From positions 21,988 through 85,987 of the forward strand of contig SAAB01000008.1 in the NCBI GenBank assembly GCA_009929615.1: 64,000 nt of DNA, read 5' to 3'. The notes below the pieces were generated by a model. The model saw nothing but the letters and a program-made list of their open reading frames with translations. It ran no database searches and had not been told where the DNA came from. Below, piece after piece: positions 1-8,271 of this stretch (its first letter is position 1; each line of letters starts with the position of its first letter). Made by a program: the position numbers and the translations under genes. This DNA is from Clostridia bacterium. Its GTDB lineage: Bacteria > Bacillota > Clostridia > Lachnospirales > Lachnospiraceae.

Positions 1-3000
1 TTTCACAGCTTCTTTAAAAGCATCTGAAACAAGGGTTGTGTTATGAGAATCATCCACCGCACAGCTTACACTTATATAACGCTGCTGGGAATCGTGACTT
101 ACAGAAGAAAGACCTGATTTATCTGTAACTTCTGCAATATCCGACAAGCGAACATTCTCTTCCTCTCCGGCCTGATTCTGGCTGGTCAGATTAAAGTTCT
201 TAATATCTTCTCTGGTCATGGCCTCATCCGCACTATCCATAACAAAAATATCATAATCATCTGTATCCGTCGATAAAACAGCGGATGACGTTGGGGCTGC
301 CACAACCGCTGCAAGCTGCTGATAAACCTGGGCAACCGTCAGATTGTGAAGCATAGCTTCCTGTTTATTCACTGTAATTCGAAGTTCCGGTGTCGGACTT
401 TCCTGCCCGTCGGACACTTCAATCGCACCATCAATATTTCTCAATTCTTCGGCATAATCTGATGCAATCCGCTGCAAAACATCCAAATCCCGTCCCTTAA
501 TCATGACACTGATTCCCGAACCGCCAAGGGCTGACATATCCATTGTCGAACCATTTGCTGTCACCTCGCAGTCCATATCTGCTGTCAGATTTTCGATTTC
601 AGCGGCAACTTCATTACTGGTCATACTTCTTTTGTCTTTTAAAATGACATACATAGAAACGGCATTCGTTTCTGTATTTCCCATGGAACTCATCATACTT
701 AAGCTGGAACCCAGCATGGCACCAACATCTTCCACATCTTCAAGGGTCTCGATACGGGTCATGACCTCATCTGAAACTGCAACAGCCTCATCAAAAGTCG
801 CCTCGTCATCCAGGGCTACTGAAACTGAAATCTGAGTGGAATCTGTCGTTCCCATAAACTCCATACCCCTTGAGAGAATAAGGGCAGAACTTCCTATTAA
901 AGCTGCTGTTACAACGCCTAAGACAATAGCCTTATGTTTTAAAGACCACCGAAGTGCTTTGGCATAGGAACCAATCATACGGTCAAATAACGGAAAAGCC
1001 TTTTCTGTTGTATTCGTAAGCATCTTGGATGACAGCATCGGCACAACGGTCAATGCAACCACCAGGCTGGCCAGTAAGGAATAGGCAATGGTCAATACCA
1101 GATCCACAAAAAGCTGTCTTGTAATACCGTCTGTAAATATAATTGGTGCCCAGATACAGATGGTTGTCAATGTAGATGCAATAATTGCACCCATAACCTG
1201 TTTGGCCCCCTGAACTGCTGCCCTTTTAACCGGCACACCTTCGCCTCTCAAACGATAGATATTCTCAATAACTACGATAGAGTTATCCACCAGCATACCG
1301 ACACCCAGTGCCAGACCGGACAGGGATATAATATTCATCGTAACTCCGGAGAAATACATAAGTGTAATGGCAAAGAGGACGCTGAATGGAATAGAGATAG
1401 CAACAATGAATGTTGGCCGTACATCCTTAAGGAACAGGAACAGGACGATAATTGCCAGCAAAGCACCAAAAATCAAATTCGATAAAACCGACTGGATAAC
1501 CATATCAATATAAATCCCCTGGTCCATTAATGGTGTCATTTCCACACCATACTCTGCCGCTTTTCCGGAGGCCATATATTCACGTATACGCCGTGCCACA
1601 TCCGCTGTAGAATAACCATTCTGTTTCTCCACCGATACGAGGATGGCCGGTGCACCATTCATCTTTGTATAAACTTCATCACTGTTATTAACCAGTGCAA
1701 TATCTGCAATATCTTTCAGATAAACCGTTCCTAAATCCTGACTGGACAAATCCATGATGACAAGATTTTCAATATCTTCAATACTGGTCAGCTTGTCACC
1801 AACACGAACCATATAATCCCTGCCATCTTCAGCAATATAACCTGCCGGCATGGAGAAGTTCTGAGCTGTCAGAATACCTTTGACCATATCTTTGGTAAGG
1901 GCTTTTCGAATATCTGAACTTTCAAGGGTTGTATCTCTTGTTGTATTCAGCTGGCTCTGAGCATCTTCCAGCTGGGTTTCTCCCATAACAAGCTGTGCCT
2001 CTGCCGTACTCATTTCAACCGTTGCCAGAGCTTTGTTCTTACTCAGCTCCTCTGCCGCCTGAGCCAATGTCATCTTACCGGAAGATACCTGTTCTTCTGC
2101 CTGGGCAATGGCAGTACGTCCTTCCGAAATCGCTGCTTTTCCCGTACTAATCTGGGTTTTCATCTCATTTATAGCATCGCTCTGGGATTCAAAGGCCGTT
2201 CTTAATAAAGCCAGCTCTGCCAGCCTTGCTGCCACATTCTCAGATTCTGTTGTAAAACTTGTAATTGATGCATCTATTGTTGCAATTTCTTCCGGAATCT
2301 GTGCCTTTCTTGCATCAATGGCGCTTATCTGACTGTTCACATCAGCCAGCTGACTGTTTAATGCATCCAACTGGGTCTGTTTTTCCTCCGGTGTGAGTTC
2401 TGTATTTCCCTCAAGCTGGGTAATTGCAGCTTCCAGCTGGGTTCTGGTTCCAAGCAGTGCGTCATAAGCGGCCTGTCCTTCTGCGGACTCAAGGCCCTGC
2501 TGCTCGGTCACAAGGGCTTCTCTCTGTGCTCCCAGAGCCGTAAGCTGTGCAGCATACTGCTCTGCCAGGGCATTCAATTCACCTTCCTGCCCCTGCAATG
2601 CCTGATACTCATTCTCTGCTGCTGTAATGACGGCTTCCATCTGAAGCAGCTGGGTTTCTTTTTCATCCAGCTGGGCCTTCTGAGCAGCAATCTCACTTTC
2701 TCCAGAGGATAATTCAGAGCGGGCAGCATCTAACTGGGACTCGGCACTTGCCAGCTGTCCCATCGCCTGCTGTTTACCGCTTTCGAGCTGGGCCTTACCA
2801 TCGGCAAGCTGAGATCTTGCTGCATCCAGTTCTCCCTGGGCCTCATCAAAACCTTCATTTATTTTACCGGTAATCCGGTCATTTAACTGATTAATTTTTT
2901 CTTCACTTAATATAACCTGAACAGAGGATTCTATAAGTCCGGATGCACTGACCGAAGCCACACCATCCATACTATTAAGGTCTGCACTTATCTTTTCATT

Positions 3001-3465
3001 GTAAATCTCACTGACTTCTTCCGTCGTCATTCCTTCGCCGGAAACAGCTGCCATCATAACCGGCATCATATCCGGATTAATCTTCATGATAATCGGCGTA
3101 CCGACTTCATCCGGCCAATAGGAACCAATCAAATCCAGACTTTCCCGAATCTCAATGGTTGCCGAATCCATGTTGGCGCTTGTGTTAAACTCAAGAACAA
3201 CCATGGAATAATTTTCACTGGATGTTGAAGAAACATGTTTAATATTACTGACGGTTGCCATCGAAGATTCTATGGGTTCTGTCACCACCATCTCCACCTG
3301 TTCCGGACTGGCACCCTGATAGGTTGTCATGACAATCGCATATGGAAAATTCATACTTGGAAGCAAATCCGTTGACAGCTTTGAAAAAGAAACAAAGCCA
3401 AGAATAATTACAATAATAACCGCTACAATGACTGTGTATGGTCTTTTTACGCTAAAACGCGGCAT
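1..3465 (-). CDS. RND-family efflux transporter with long coiled-coil insertion (3' end outside window)
   Basis: The reading frame starts with ATG at 3463-3465, preceded by AAGGAGG, and runs off the left edge, so 1155 codons are visible. The start MPRFSVKRPYT and first membrane helix, the porter region and the TM4-type motif GMLVDNSIVVIENI (about residue 725) identify an RND/HAE1-type proton-driven exporter of the cytoplasmic membrane. The TM4 motif has Asp-Asn where AcrB has Asp-Asp. Roughly residues 190-510 are a Gln/Ala/Glu-rich heptad-like segment, predicted coiled coil, inserted in the first extracytoplasmic loop. No membrane-fusion partner is visible within the window, though one could lie further left. 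A TetR-type operator overlaps the promoter. Substrate unknown. The family is secure; the insertion's role is not. Confidence 0.9.
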   Translation of the reverse strand, partial: MPRFSVKRPYTVIVAVIIVIILGFVSFSKLSTDLLPSMNFPYAIVMTTYQGASPEQVEMVVTEPIESSMATVSNIKHVSSTSSENYSMVVLEFNTSANMDSATIEIRESLDLIGSYWPDEVGTPIIMKINPDMMPVMMAAVSGEGMTTEEVSEIYNEKISADLNSMDGVASVSASGLIESSVQVILSEEKINQLNDRITGKINEGFDEAQGELDAARSQLADGKAQLESGKQQAMGQLASAESQLDAARSELSSGESEIAAQKAQLDEKETQLLQMEAVITAAENEYQALQGQEGELNALAEQYAAQLTALGAQREALVTEQQGLESAEGQAAYDALLGTRTQLEAAITQLEGNTELTPEEKQTQLDALNSQLADVNSQISAIDARKAQIPEEIATIDASITSFTTESENVAARLAELALLRTAFESQSDAINEMKTQISTGKAAISEGRTAIAQAEEQVSSGKMTLAQAAEELSKNKALATVEMSTAEAQLVMGETQLEDAQSQLNTTRDTTLESSDIRKALTKDMVKGILTAQNFSMPAGYIAEDGRDYMVRVGDKLTSIEDIENLVIMDLSSQDLGTVYLKDIADIALVNNSDEVYTKMNGAPAILVSVEKQNGYSTADVARRIREYMASGKAAEYGVEMTPLMDQGIYIDMVIQSVLSNLIFGALLAIIVLFLFLKDVRPTFIVAISIPFSVLFAITLMYFSGVTMNIISLSGLALGVGMLVDNSIVVIENIYRLRGEGVPVKRAAVQGAKQVMGAIIASTLTTICIWAPIIFTDGITRQLFVDLVLTIAYSLLASLVVALTVVPMLSSKMLTNTTEKAFPLFDRMIGSYAKALRWSLKHKAIVLGVVTAALIGSSALILSRGMEFMGTTDSTQISVSVALDDEATFDEAVAVSDEVMTRIETLEDVEDVGAMLGSSLSMMSSMGNTETNAVSMYVILKDKRSMTSNEVAAEIENLTADMDCEVTANGSTMDMSALGGSGISVMIKGRDLDVLQRIASDYAEELRNIDGAIEVSDGQESPTPELRITVNKQEAMLHNLTVAQVYQQLAAVVAAPTSSAVLSTDTDDYDIFVMDSADEAMTREDIKNFNLTSQNQAGEEENVRLSDIAEVTDKSGLSSVSHDSQQRYISVSCAVDDSHNTTLVSDAFKEAVK

Positions 3466-3516
3466 CCCTTTATCCTCCTTAATTAAGACATCCCCTGATG
3501 TTGTTAAATTTTGGCC

Positions 3517-3532
3517 GACCGACTGGTCAGTC
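3517..3532. promoter_or_regulatory. TetR-type operator
   Basis: GACCGACTGGTCAGTC is an imperfect palindrome (12 of 16 positions symmetric) of the GACCGAC/GTCGGTC type used by many TetR-family repressors. It sits about 10 bases downstream of the predicted -10 box of the RND gene, a position expected for a repressor. No intact tetR gene is next to it. Confidence 0.55.
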
Positions 3533-3541
3533 ACAGAAAAG

Positions 3542-3570
3542 ATTATACCAATTAATGCAAAACATTGCAA
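3542..3570 (-). promoter_or_regulatory. sigma-A type promoter of the RND gene
   Basis: Read on the minus strand: -35 TTGCAA (3565-3570), 17-base spacer, -10 TATAAT (3542-3547). The operator at 3517-3532 lies across the predicted transcription start region. Confidence 0.55.
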
Positions 3571-3700
3571 TATTTTCACCAGAACAAATTCGTATGGAAG
3601 GGAATATGGCAAATTTGTCCATTGGAGGTTAAATCATCAAATTACAAAGCGCATATATCCTTAGATAGATTCATTGAACATATAACTCCTAGATAAGTGA

Positions 3701-3931
3701 AAAGTATATTATATACACAAAGGACTTAAAAAAGCAGCTGAGAAGTTTTTTATTTCCACTCAGGGTATGAGTAAAACTATTATTAATCTTGAATTTGCAC
3801 CTTATGGATGCCCGCATATTCATGGACGAGCCAATGAATATAGAAATATAGTTATCGACTTCCTCGTTTATAATGATTTTTATAGCAAAAAAGGACCACT
3901 CCGGGGTCCTTTTTTGTACATTCTTAAATAA
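3701..3931 (+). pseudogene. possible C-terminal remnant of a TetR-family regulator
   Basis: An open frame without a credible start encodes a stretch containing KKAAEKFFISTQGMSKTII and later FLVYNDFYSKK, which resembles the C-terminal ligand domain of TetR-family regulators. It lies on the strand divergent from the RND gene, where such a repressor is commonly placed, and a TetR-type operator is present at the RND promoter. No helix-turn-helix part is found between 3560 and 3700, and a stop codon lies directly upstream (3698-3700). I infer a decayed repressor gene. The resemblance is from memory of the family and is weak. The frame runs on through the terminator at 3887-3915 to a stop at 3929-3931. 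Confidence 0.3.
3887..3915 (-). terminator. rho-independent terminator (works in both directions)
   Basis: AAAAAAGGACC pairs with GGTCCTTTTTT around a short loop. The hairpin ends just below the stop of the CMP-kinase-like gene on the minus strand and carries a U-run in either orientation. Confidence 0.8.
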
Positions 3932-4541
3932 ATTTTATTGCACTGGCAATCATCTCTACTGTGCCATCAATTCCAAATCTGGAACTTGAAATCGACATGT
4001 GGTAAGAATCACTTCTTCCCCACTTAACATCACTATAATAGTTATGATAGCTTGCACGTCGTTTATCAATCTTATTCATCAGACTCTCCGCACGCTTCCG
4101 GTCAATATTCTGACGCTTCATAATACGTTCTATCCTGTCTTCTTTATCACCGTGGATAAAGATGGAAATCATCCCTTCTGTATTCTCCAGAATAGATTCT
4201 GCACATCGTCCGATAAAGACACAGGAACCTTCTGCTGCCAGTTTCTGAATCGTACGGCTTTGCATAAAGAACAGACTGTCATTGGTCAGATAATCCATAG
4301 ATGTCATCATTGCAGCATCGGCTGTCGGATTACCGGAACAGAAACCGTTTAAAATCCAGCTGGTACGCTTCTCGTCCGCATTCTCAAATAAAGACTGAGC
4401 AAGTCCTGAATCGACGGCTGTCTGCTTTAACAGCACCTTATCATAACATGGAATCCCCAGTTTCTCTGCTAATTTTTCACCAATCTCACGGCCACCACTG
4501 CCGTATTCACGCCCAATACAAATAATCTTTTTTTCTGCCAT
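3924..4541 (-). CDS. cytidylate kinase-like family protein
   Basis: 205 residues. The N-terminus carries the glycine-rich nucleotide loop in IICIGREYGSGGREIG, followed by KLGIPCYDK, the pattern of the cytidylate-kinase-like family that is common in Firmicutes but distinct from the housekeeping Cmk. Arg-rich later segments (IERIMKRQNIDRKRAESLMNK) fit a lid region. It probably phosphorylates a nucleotide or a related small molecule in the cytosol; the true substrate is unknown for this family. It stands alone behind its own terminator and is 24 bases downstream of the MATE gene, so the two may share a transcript. Confidence 0.8.
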   Translation of the reverse strand: MAEKKIICIGREYGSGGREIGEKLAEKLGIPCYDKVLLKQTAVDSGLAQSLFENADEKRTSWILNGFCSGNPTADAAMMTSMDYLTNDSLFFMQSRTIQKLAAEGSCVFIGRCAESILENTEGMISIFIHGDKEDRIERIMKRQNIDRKRAESLMNKIDKRRASYHNYYSDVKWGRSDSYHMSISSSRFGIDGTVEMIASAIKFI

Positions 4542-4565
4542 AATGAACTCCCCTTCCGTCGAATA

Positions 4566-5903
4566 TTACGAAATATAGCTTTGTGCCCATTTACCCTGTT
4601 TGTAGAAAAAGCAGGATAAAACTGTAGCGATGGACCAGCCAATCGGCCAGGACATCCAGATACCGTTTACTCCCATTATAGATGCCAATATGTAAGACAA
4701 AACCACTCGCAGGATTAAATCCGTAAAGGTGGCAGCCATAAAGGAACGCATAGCCCCGGCACCTCTGAGCACGCCATCCGCAATTAATTTAATAGAAATC
4801 ACAAAATAGAATGGTGATACAATCCGCAGGAAGGTGATACCTGTACTCAATGCCACTTCCGACGCATCTCCACTCATAAATAATTGTATCACATTCTGGC
4901 CAAAAATAAAGAACACAATGAAAAATGGAACCGCTGTGAGCAGGGCCATTTTTGCTCCCGCACCAAAACCTTTTTTAGCACGCTCCACCTTACCCCCGCC
5001 TAAATTCTGGGCTGTGAAACTGGACACACCATTTCCCAGGGTTGTAAAACAGGTAATACTGAAAGTATTCAACTTAATTGCCGCTGAATATCCGGCAATA
5101 ACCGAAGAGCCGAAGGAATTGACCAGACTCTGTATGAAAATATTTCCTACGGAAATAAAACTCTGCTGTAAAATACTTGGAATCGCTATTAAACTGATTC
5201 TTCGTAACATTTTCCAGGAAAACATTTCAAATTTCTCTGTCGTTTTCACAGTTTTTAACCTTTTTACCAGGGTAATTAATGCCAGTAAACAAGCCACACC
5301 CTGGGCAATAAACGTAGCCCATGCTACACCGGCAACGCCCCAGTGAAAACCTGCTACAAACCAGATGTCCAAGGCAATATTTCCAAGGGAAGACCCGATT
5401 AAAAAATATAATGGCGTTTTGGAATCCCCAAGAGAAGTGAATATTCCCGTTGCCACATTGTAAAGAAAGAGGAATAAAAAGCCGCCTACATAAATCCGAA
5501 GGTATAAGGCTCCGTCAGAGAAAATATTTGTTGGTGTATTAATAAGATTCATCAGGGCCTTTGTCCCCAGCAGACCACCGACCGTCAATATTGCTGAGAG
5601 AACAACCGAAGCCAGCATCGTTGTACATACAGCTGTCTTCATTTTTCCGTATTCCTTTGCCCCGAAAAACTGGGATATGACCACAGAACAGCCGATGTTG
5701 CTGCCCACTGCAATGGCCATAAAAATCATGGTAATAGGATAGGAAGCTCCAACCGCCGCCAGAGCATTCTCCCCGGCAAACTTTCCGGCAATGACACTGT
5801 CTGCAATATTATAAAGCTGCTGAAAAACCACACTGATAAACATTGGAATTGTAAATCTCCAAAGTACCGCCTGAGGATTTCCCTCTGTCAAATCTTTAAT
5901 CAT
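4566..5903 (-). CDS. MATE family efflux transporter
   Basis: 445 residues, the usual MATE length, almost entirely hydrophobic with about 12 predicted membrane helices in two homologous halves. It opens with LTEGNPQAVLWRFTIPMF and contains QQLYNIADSVIAGKFAG, the classical N-terminal MATE signature. It should exchange Na+ or H+ for cationic organic compounds at the cytoplasmic membrane. It is divergent from a LysR-type gene, with a 34-base near-palindrome between them, so the LysR protein is the likely regulator of this exporter. Substrate unknown. Confidence 0.9.
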   Translation of the reverse strand: MIKDLTEGNPQAVLWRFTIPMFISVVFQQLYNIADSVIAGKFAGENALAAVGASYPITMIFMAIAVGSNIGCSVVISQFFGAKEYGKMKTAVCTTMLASVVLSAILTVGGLLGTKALMNLINTPTNIFSDGALYLRIYVGGFLFLFLYNVATGIFTSLGDSKTPLYFLIGSSLGNIALDIWFVAGFHWGVAGVAWATFIAQGVACLLALITLVKRLKTVKTTEKFEMFSWKMLRRISLIAIPSILQQSFISVGNIFIQSLVNSFGSSVIAGYSAAIKLNTFSITCFTTLGNGVSSFTAQNLGGGKVERAKKGFGAGAKMALLTAVPFFIVFFIFGQNVIQLFMSGDASEVALSTGITFLRIVSPFYFVISIKLIADGVLRGAGAMRSFMAATFTDLILRVVLSYILASIMGVNGIWMSWPIGWSIATVLSCFFYKQGKWAQSYIS

Positions 5904-5974
5904 GTTCTATTCCCTCATTCTTTTTTATTGTTTTTACGTCCGAAAGGGATTATACTATACAAAATATAATAAAT

Positions 5975-6008
5975 AAAATCAATGAATTCTATAGAGTCCA
6001 TTGATTTT
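5975..6008. promoter_or_regulatory. 34-base near-perfect palindrome between MATE and LysR genes
   Basis: Arms AAAATCAATG (5975-5984) and CATTGATTTT (5999-6008) are perfect inverted repeats, and 30 of all 34 positions are symmetric, including a central CTATAG. It lies between divergent genes, just upstream of the LysR ribosome binding site. A LysR operator is the simplest reading; a hairpin in the lysR leader RNA is the alternative. Confidence 0.55.
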
Positions 6009-6024
6009 GTATATGGAGGTTATT

Positions 6025-6921
6025 ATGTCTGTAAGTTTTGACTTTTATCGTACATTTTATTACGTAGGAAAATATAAAAATATCACAGCCGCGGCCAAAG
6101 CACTCTATGTCACCCAGCCTACAGTAACTCACGCCATACAGGCCTTGGAACGGGAGCTGGACTGCCGGCTTTTTACCCGCTCCCAAAAAGGAGTGGATTT
6201 CACACCGGAAGGGCGTAAACTCTATGAAAGTGTGGCCTCTGCCTGTGAAACTATCTTTGAAGCAGAAGCCGGTCTGGAAGCCGTTAAAAATCTCTCAGAA
6301 GGTTTTGTTACCATTGGTGCCAGTGAAACAACCCTGCATCATTTTCTAATGCCTCTGTTGGTTTATTTCCGTCGAAAACACCCGGGTATCCGCTTAAAAC
6401 TTTTTAATTCCAATACCCCGGAGATGCTGCATGGTATATTGACAGGACACATGGATTTCGCCATTTTGGTTGTCGATAACGACTACCACCACGAGGAATT
6501 AGACGTTACCCATCTGACAGATTTTCAGGATATCATCGTAGCAGGCAATGAATTCAGTGCCCTGAAAGGGCGACCGGTAACATTAAAGGAAATATCCTCC
6601 TATCCTCTTGTTTCCCTGACCAAAGAAACCATGACCCATCATTTTTTTGGAGAAGTCTTTGCGAAAAACCATTTAACGCTGGACCCGGATATTGAATTAG
6701 CTACAACTGATTTAATCGTCCCTATGGTGGAAAATGGTCTTGGCATCGGCCTTGTTCCCGAATTCTTCGCTCAGGAAGCATTGCAGCAGAAACGCATTTT
6801 CCAGCTCCATATAAAAGAGCAGATTCCACGTCGTGAAATCTGCCTGATTCAAAAGAAAAAGACCTCTCCGTCTATTGCCGGAGAAGCCTTTATTCAGTGT
6901 CTTTTGTCAGATAATCGATGA
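6025..6921 (+). CDS. LysR family transcriptional regulator
   Basis: 298 residues. The N-terminal winged helix-turn-helix is clear: NITAAAKALYVTQPTVTHAI followed by LERELDCRLFTRS, then a periplasmic-binding-protein-like effector domain from about residue 90. The start chosen is ATG at 6025 because GGAGG (6015-6019) is correctly spaced; an upstream TTG at 6001 would lie inside the palindrome. Effector unknown. It is divergent from the MATE exporter and convergent with eutP, overlapping its 3' end by about 30 bases. It more likely controls the exporter than the eut operon, whose promoter is 11 kb away, but the latter cannot be excluded. Confidence 0.88.
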   Translation: MSVSFDFYRTFYYVGKYKNITAAAKALYVTQPTVTHAIQALERELDCRLFTRSQKGVDFTPEGRKLYESVASACETIFEAEAGLEAVKNLSEGFVTIGASETTLHHFLMPLLVYFRRKHPGIRLKLFNSNTPEMLHGILTGHMDFAILVVDNDYHHEELDVTHLTDFQDIIVAGNEFSALKGRPVTLKEISSYPLVSLTKETMTHHFFGEVFAKNHLTLDPDIELATTDLIVPMVENGLGIGLVPEFFAQEALQQKRIFQLHIKEQIPRREICLIQKKKTSPSIAGEAFIQCLLSDNR

Positions 6922-7330
6922 GTTCTTCAATGCCCTCACCGTTCATACTGCATATTTTAAAAATAGGATTGGCACCTGCTAACGCCAGATTCTTTTCAGC
7001 TCTGACCAGCTGGGATTCATCCTTAATCAAATCGCTTTTTGTGATAACCCCTACCATAGGTCTCTGAAACATCGCCTGAAGTCCCGGCGGCAGGGTAAAG
7101 GTCATATCCGTTGGGTCATGGAGCAGAAGCACGATATCCGCTTCCATGGACGTCACTGCCAATGCCTGATAAAACTGACGACGTTCCACATATTCCCCGG
7201 GGGTATCTATAATATTTCCCGTCACTTCCAGTGCCTGGGTCTTCTTATACTTAATTGACTGATTTGTCAGATACTGGCACAGGGTTGTTTTTCCACAAGC
7301 AACCTTGCCAATTAACATTAATTTTTTCAT
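6890..7330 (-). CDS. eutP: EutP/PduV-type small GTPase-like protein of the BMC locus
   Basis: 146 residues. The P-loop GKVACGKTT (residues 8-16), the NIIDTPGEY switch II-like motif and the TKSD base-recognition motif identify the EutP/PduV family. PduV has been linked to microcompartment movement and EutP has been reported to have acetate kinase-like activity; which applies here is not decidable from sequence. It is the last gene of the eut operon, 14 bases after eutS, and overlaps the convergent LysR gene. Confidence 0.88.
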   Translation of the reverse strand: MKKLMLIGKVACGKTTLCQYLTNQSIKYKKTQALEVTGNIIDTPGEYVERRQFYQALAVTSMEADIVLLLHDPTDMTFTLPPGLQAMFQRPMVGVITKSDLIKDESQLVRAEKNLALAGANPIFKICSMNGEGIEELIDYLTKDTE

Positions 7331-7344
7331 GTCCCGCCTCCACC

Positions 7345-7704
7345 TTAAGTCCGTGTAATCGGTGACACATCAAAACCAAGAACATTGGCCAGTGTATCAT
7401 TGACTGCAATCAACGCAGCTTCTACACTGGATACATCACCACAGATAACCAGTGAGCCACTGAAACGGTCTACAAAAACAATATCTACCGCAGCAGCCTT
7501 TGTTGCCACATCCGCACCAATAATTGCTGCTTCACTTGGCGTGATGGTCATAATACCTAACGCACCACGGTTCTCTGTGATAACACCCAGTTTAGAATAC
7601 AAATCCTCTTTCGGATTGGCAATCAAATGGGCCATGGTCGTCTGCTTACCAGGTACAAACTCCTGGATAATTCTCTGTTTTCCTTCGTTCATAAAACCTT
7701 CCAT
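7345..7704 (-). CDS. eutS: EutS/PduU-type BMC shell protein (permuted BMC-H)
   Basis: 119 residues from ATG at 7702-7704. The N-terminal [19 protein letters not shown] is the typical EutS/PduU beta-barrel segment, followed by a circularly permuted BMC fold ([20 protein letters not shown], then [15 protein letters not shown]). It forms hexamers in the shell facets. An AGGTGA ribosome binding site supports this start; the next ATG (7690-7692) gives 115 residues, nearer to enterobacterial EutS, and is also possible. The gene begins within 10 bases of the pduT-like stop, consistent with coupled translation. Confidence 0.9.
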   Translation of the reverse strand: MEGFMNEGKQRIIQEFVPGKQTTMAHLIANPKEDLYSKLGVITENRGALGIMTITPSEAAIIGADVATKAAAVDIVFVDRFSGSLVICGDVSSVEAALIAVNDTLANVLGFDVSPITRT

Positions 7705-7713
7705 AAACTTCAC

Positions 7714-8271
7714 CTACATCAGGCTTTCAAAAATTTCAGGACGCGGACTTGGAATAACCACACTGGACACAAGAAGTCCGTTATTCTTCCCCTCTTCACT
7801 TCCAGCTTCAACAGAAGCTTTTACAGAAGCCACATCTCCGGTCATAACAACAAAAGATTTACCACCAAGGCCTGTGCCAAGGCGTACATCCAGTAAGGTT
7901 ACATTTGCTGCCTTAACGGCGGCATCTGCACCATAAACTGCGGCTGTAATACTGAAGAACTCCATAACACCAATGGCTCCTCTTTCGTGGAAATCGGTTG
8001 CCTGATTAATGGCTTCAATAACCTGAGGATGTACTCTTGGAATAACAGTGGAATCCACAACATGACTTTCACCAATGGACATACCTGCATCCAATGAAGC
8101 CTTAACAGCTGCAACCTCACCTGTAAATAATATACTATATTTTCCCGGACAAACCGGTTTCGCAAAGGTCAGTTCAACCTGGGCTGCTTTTAAAATAGCA
8201 TCCGCTGCTTCAACACCCTTTGCAATACTGTTCAGTTCAAGAAAACCTACAGTTTCTATCATAGCCATCAA
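7714..8271 (-). CDS. pduT: PduT-like tandem-BMC shell protein with likely Fe-S pore
   Basis: 185 residues made of two BMC domains: residues 4-90 (VGFLELNSIAKGVEAADAIL...) and about 96-180 (GAIGVMEFFSITAAVYGADAAV...). PduT trimers carry one [4Fe-4S] cluster in the pore, ligated by a Cys in the loop after the first helix; here Cys41 in KPVCPGKY occupies that place. The start codon overlaps the stop of the pduS-like gene (ATGA at 8268-8271), which points to tight coupling. In an ethanolamine locus this and the PduS-like protein are the propanediol-type additions, probably passing electrons through the shell. Confidence 0.9.
   Translation of the reverse strand: MMAMIETVGFLELNSIAKGVEAADAILKAAQVELTFAKPVCPGKYSILFTGEVAAVKASLDAGMSIGESHVVDSTVIPRVHPQVIEAINQATDFHERGAIGVMEFFSITAAVYGADAAVKAANVTLLDVRLGTGLGGKSFVVMTGDVASVKASVEAGSEEGKNNGLLVSSVVIPSPRPEIFESLM

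Noticed and set aside
4834..5346. 170-codon plus-strand open frame
   Set aside because: Antisense to the MATE gene, with composition expected from the reverse complement of membrane helices.
6025..6921. LysR gene as the regulator of the eut operon
   Set aside because: It is convergent with the last eut gene and 11 kb from the eut promoter, while a palindrome links it to the divergent MATE gene; kept only as a weak alternative.
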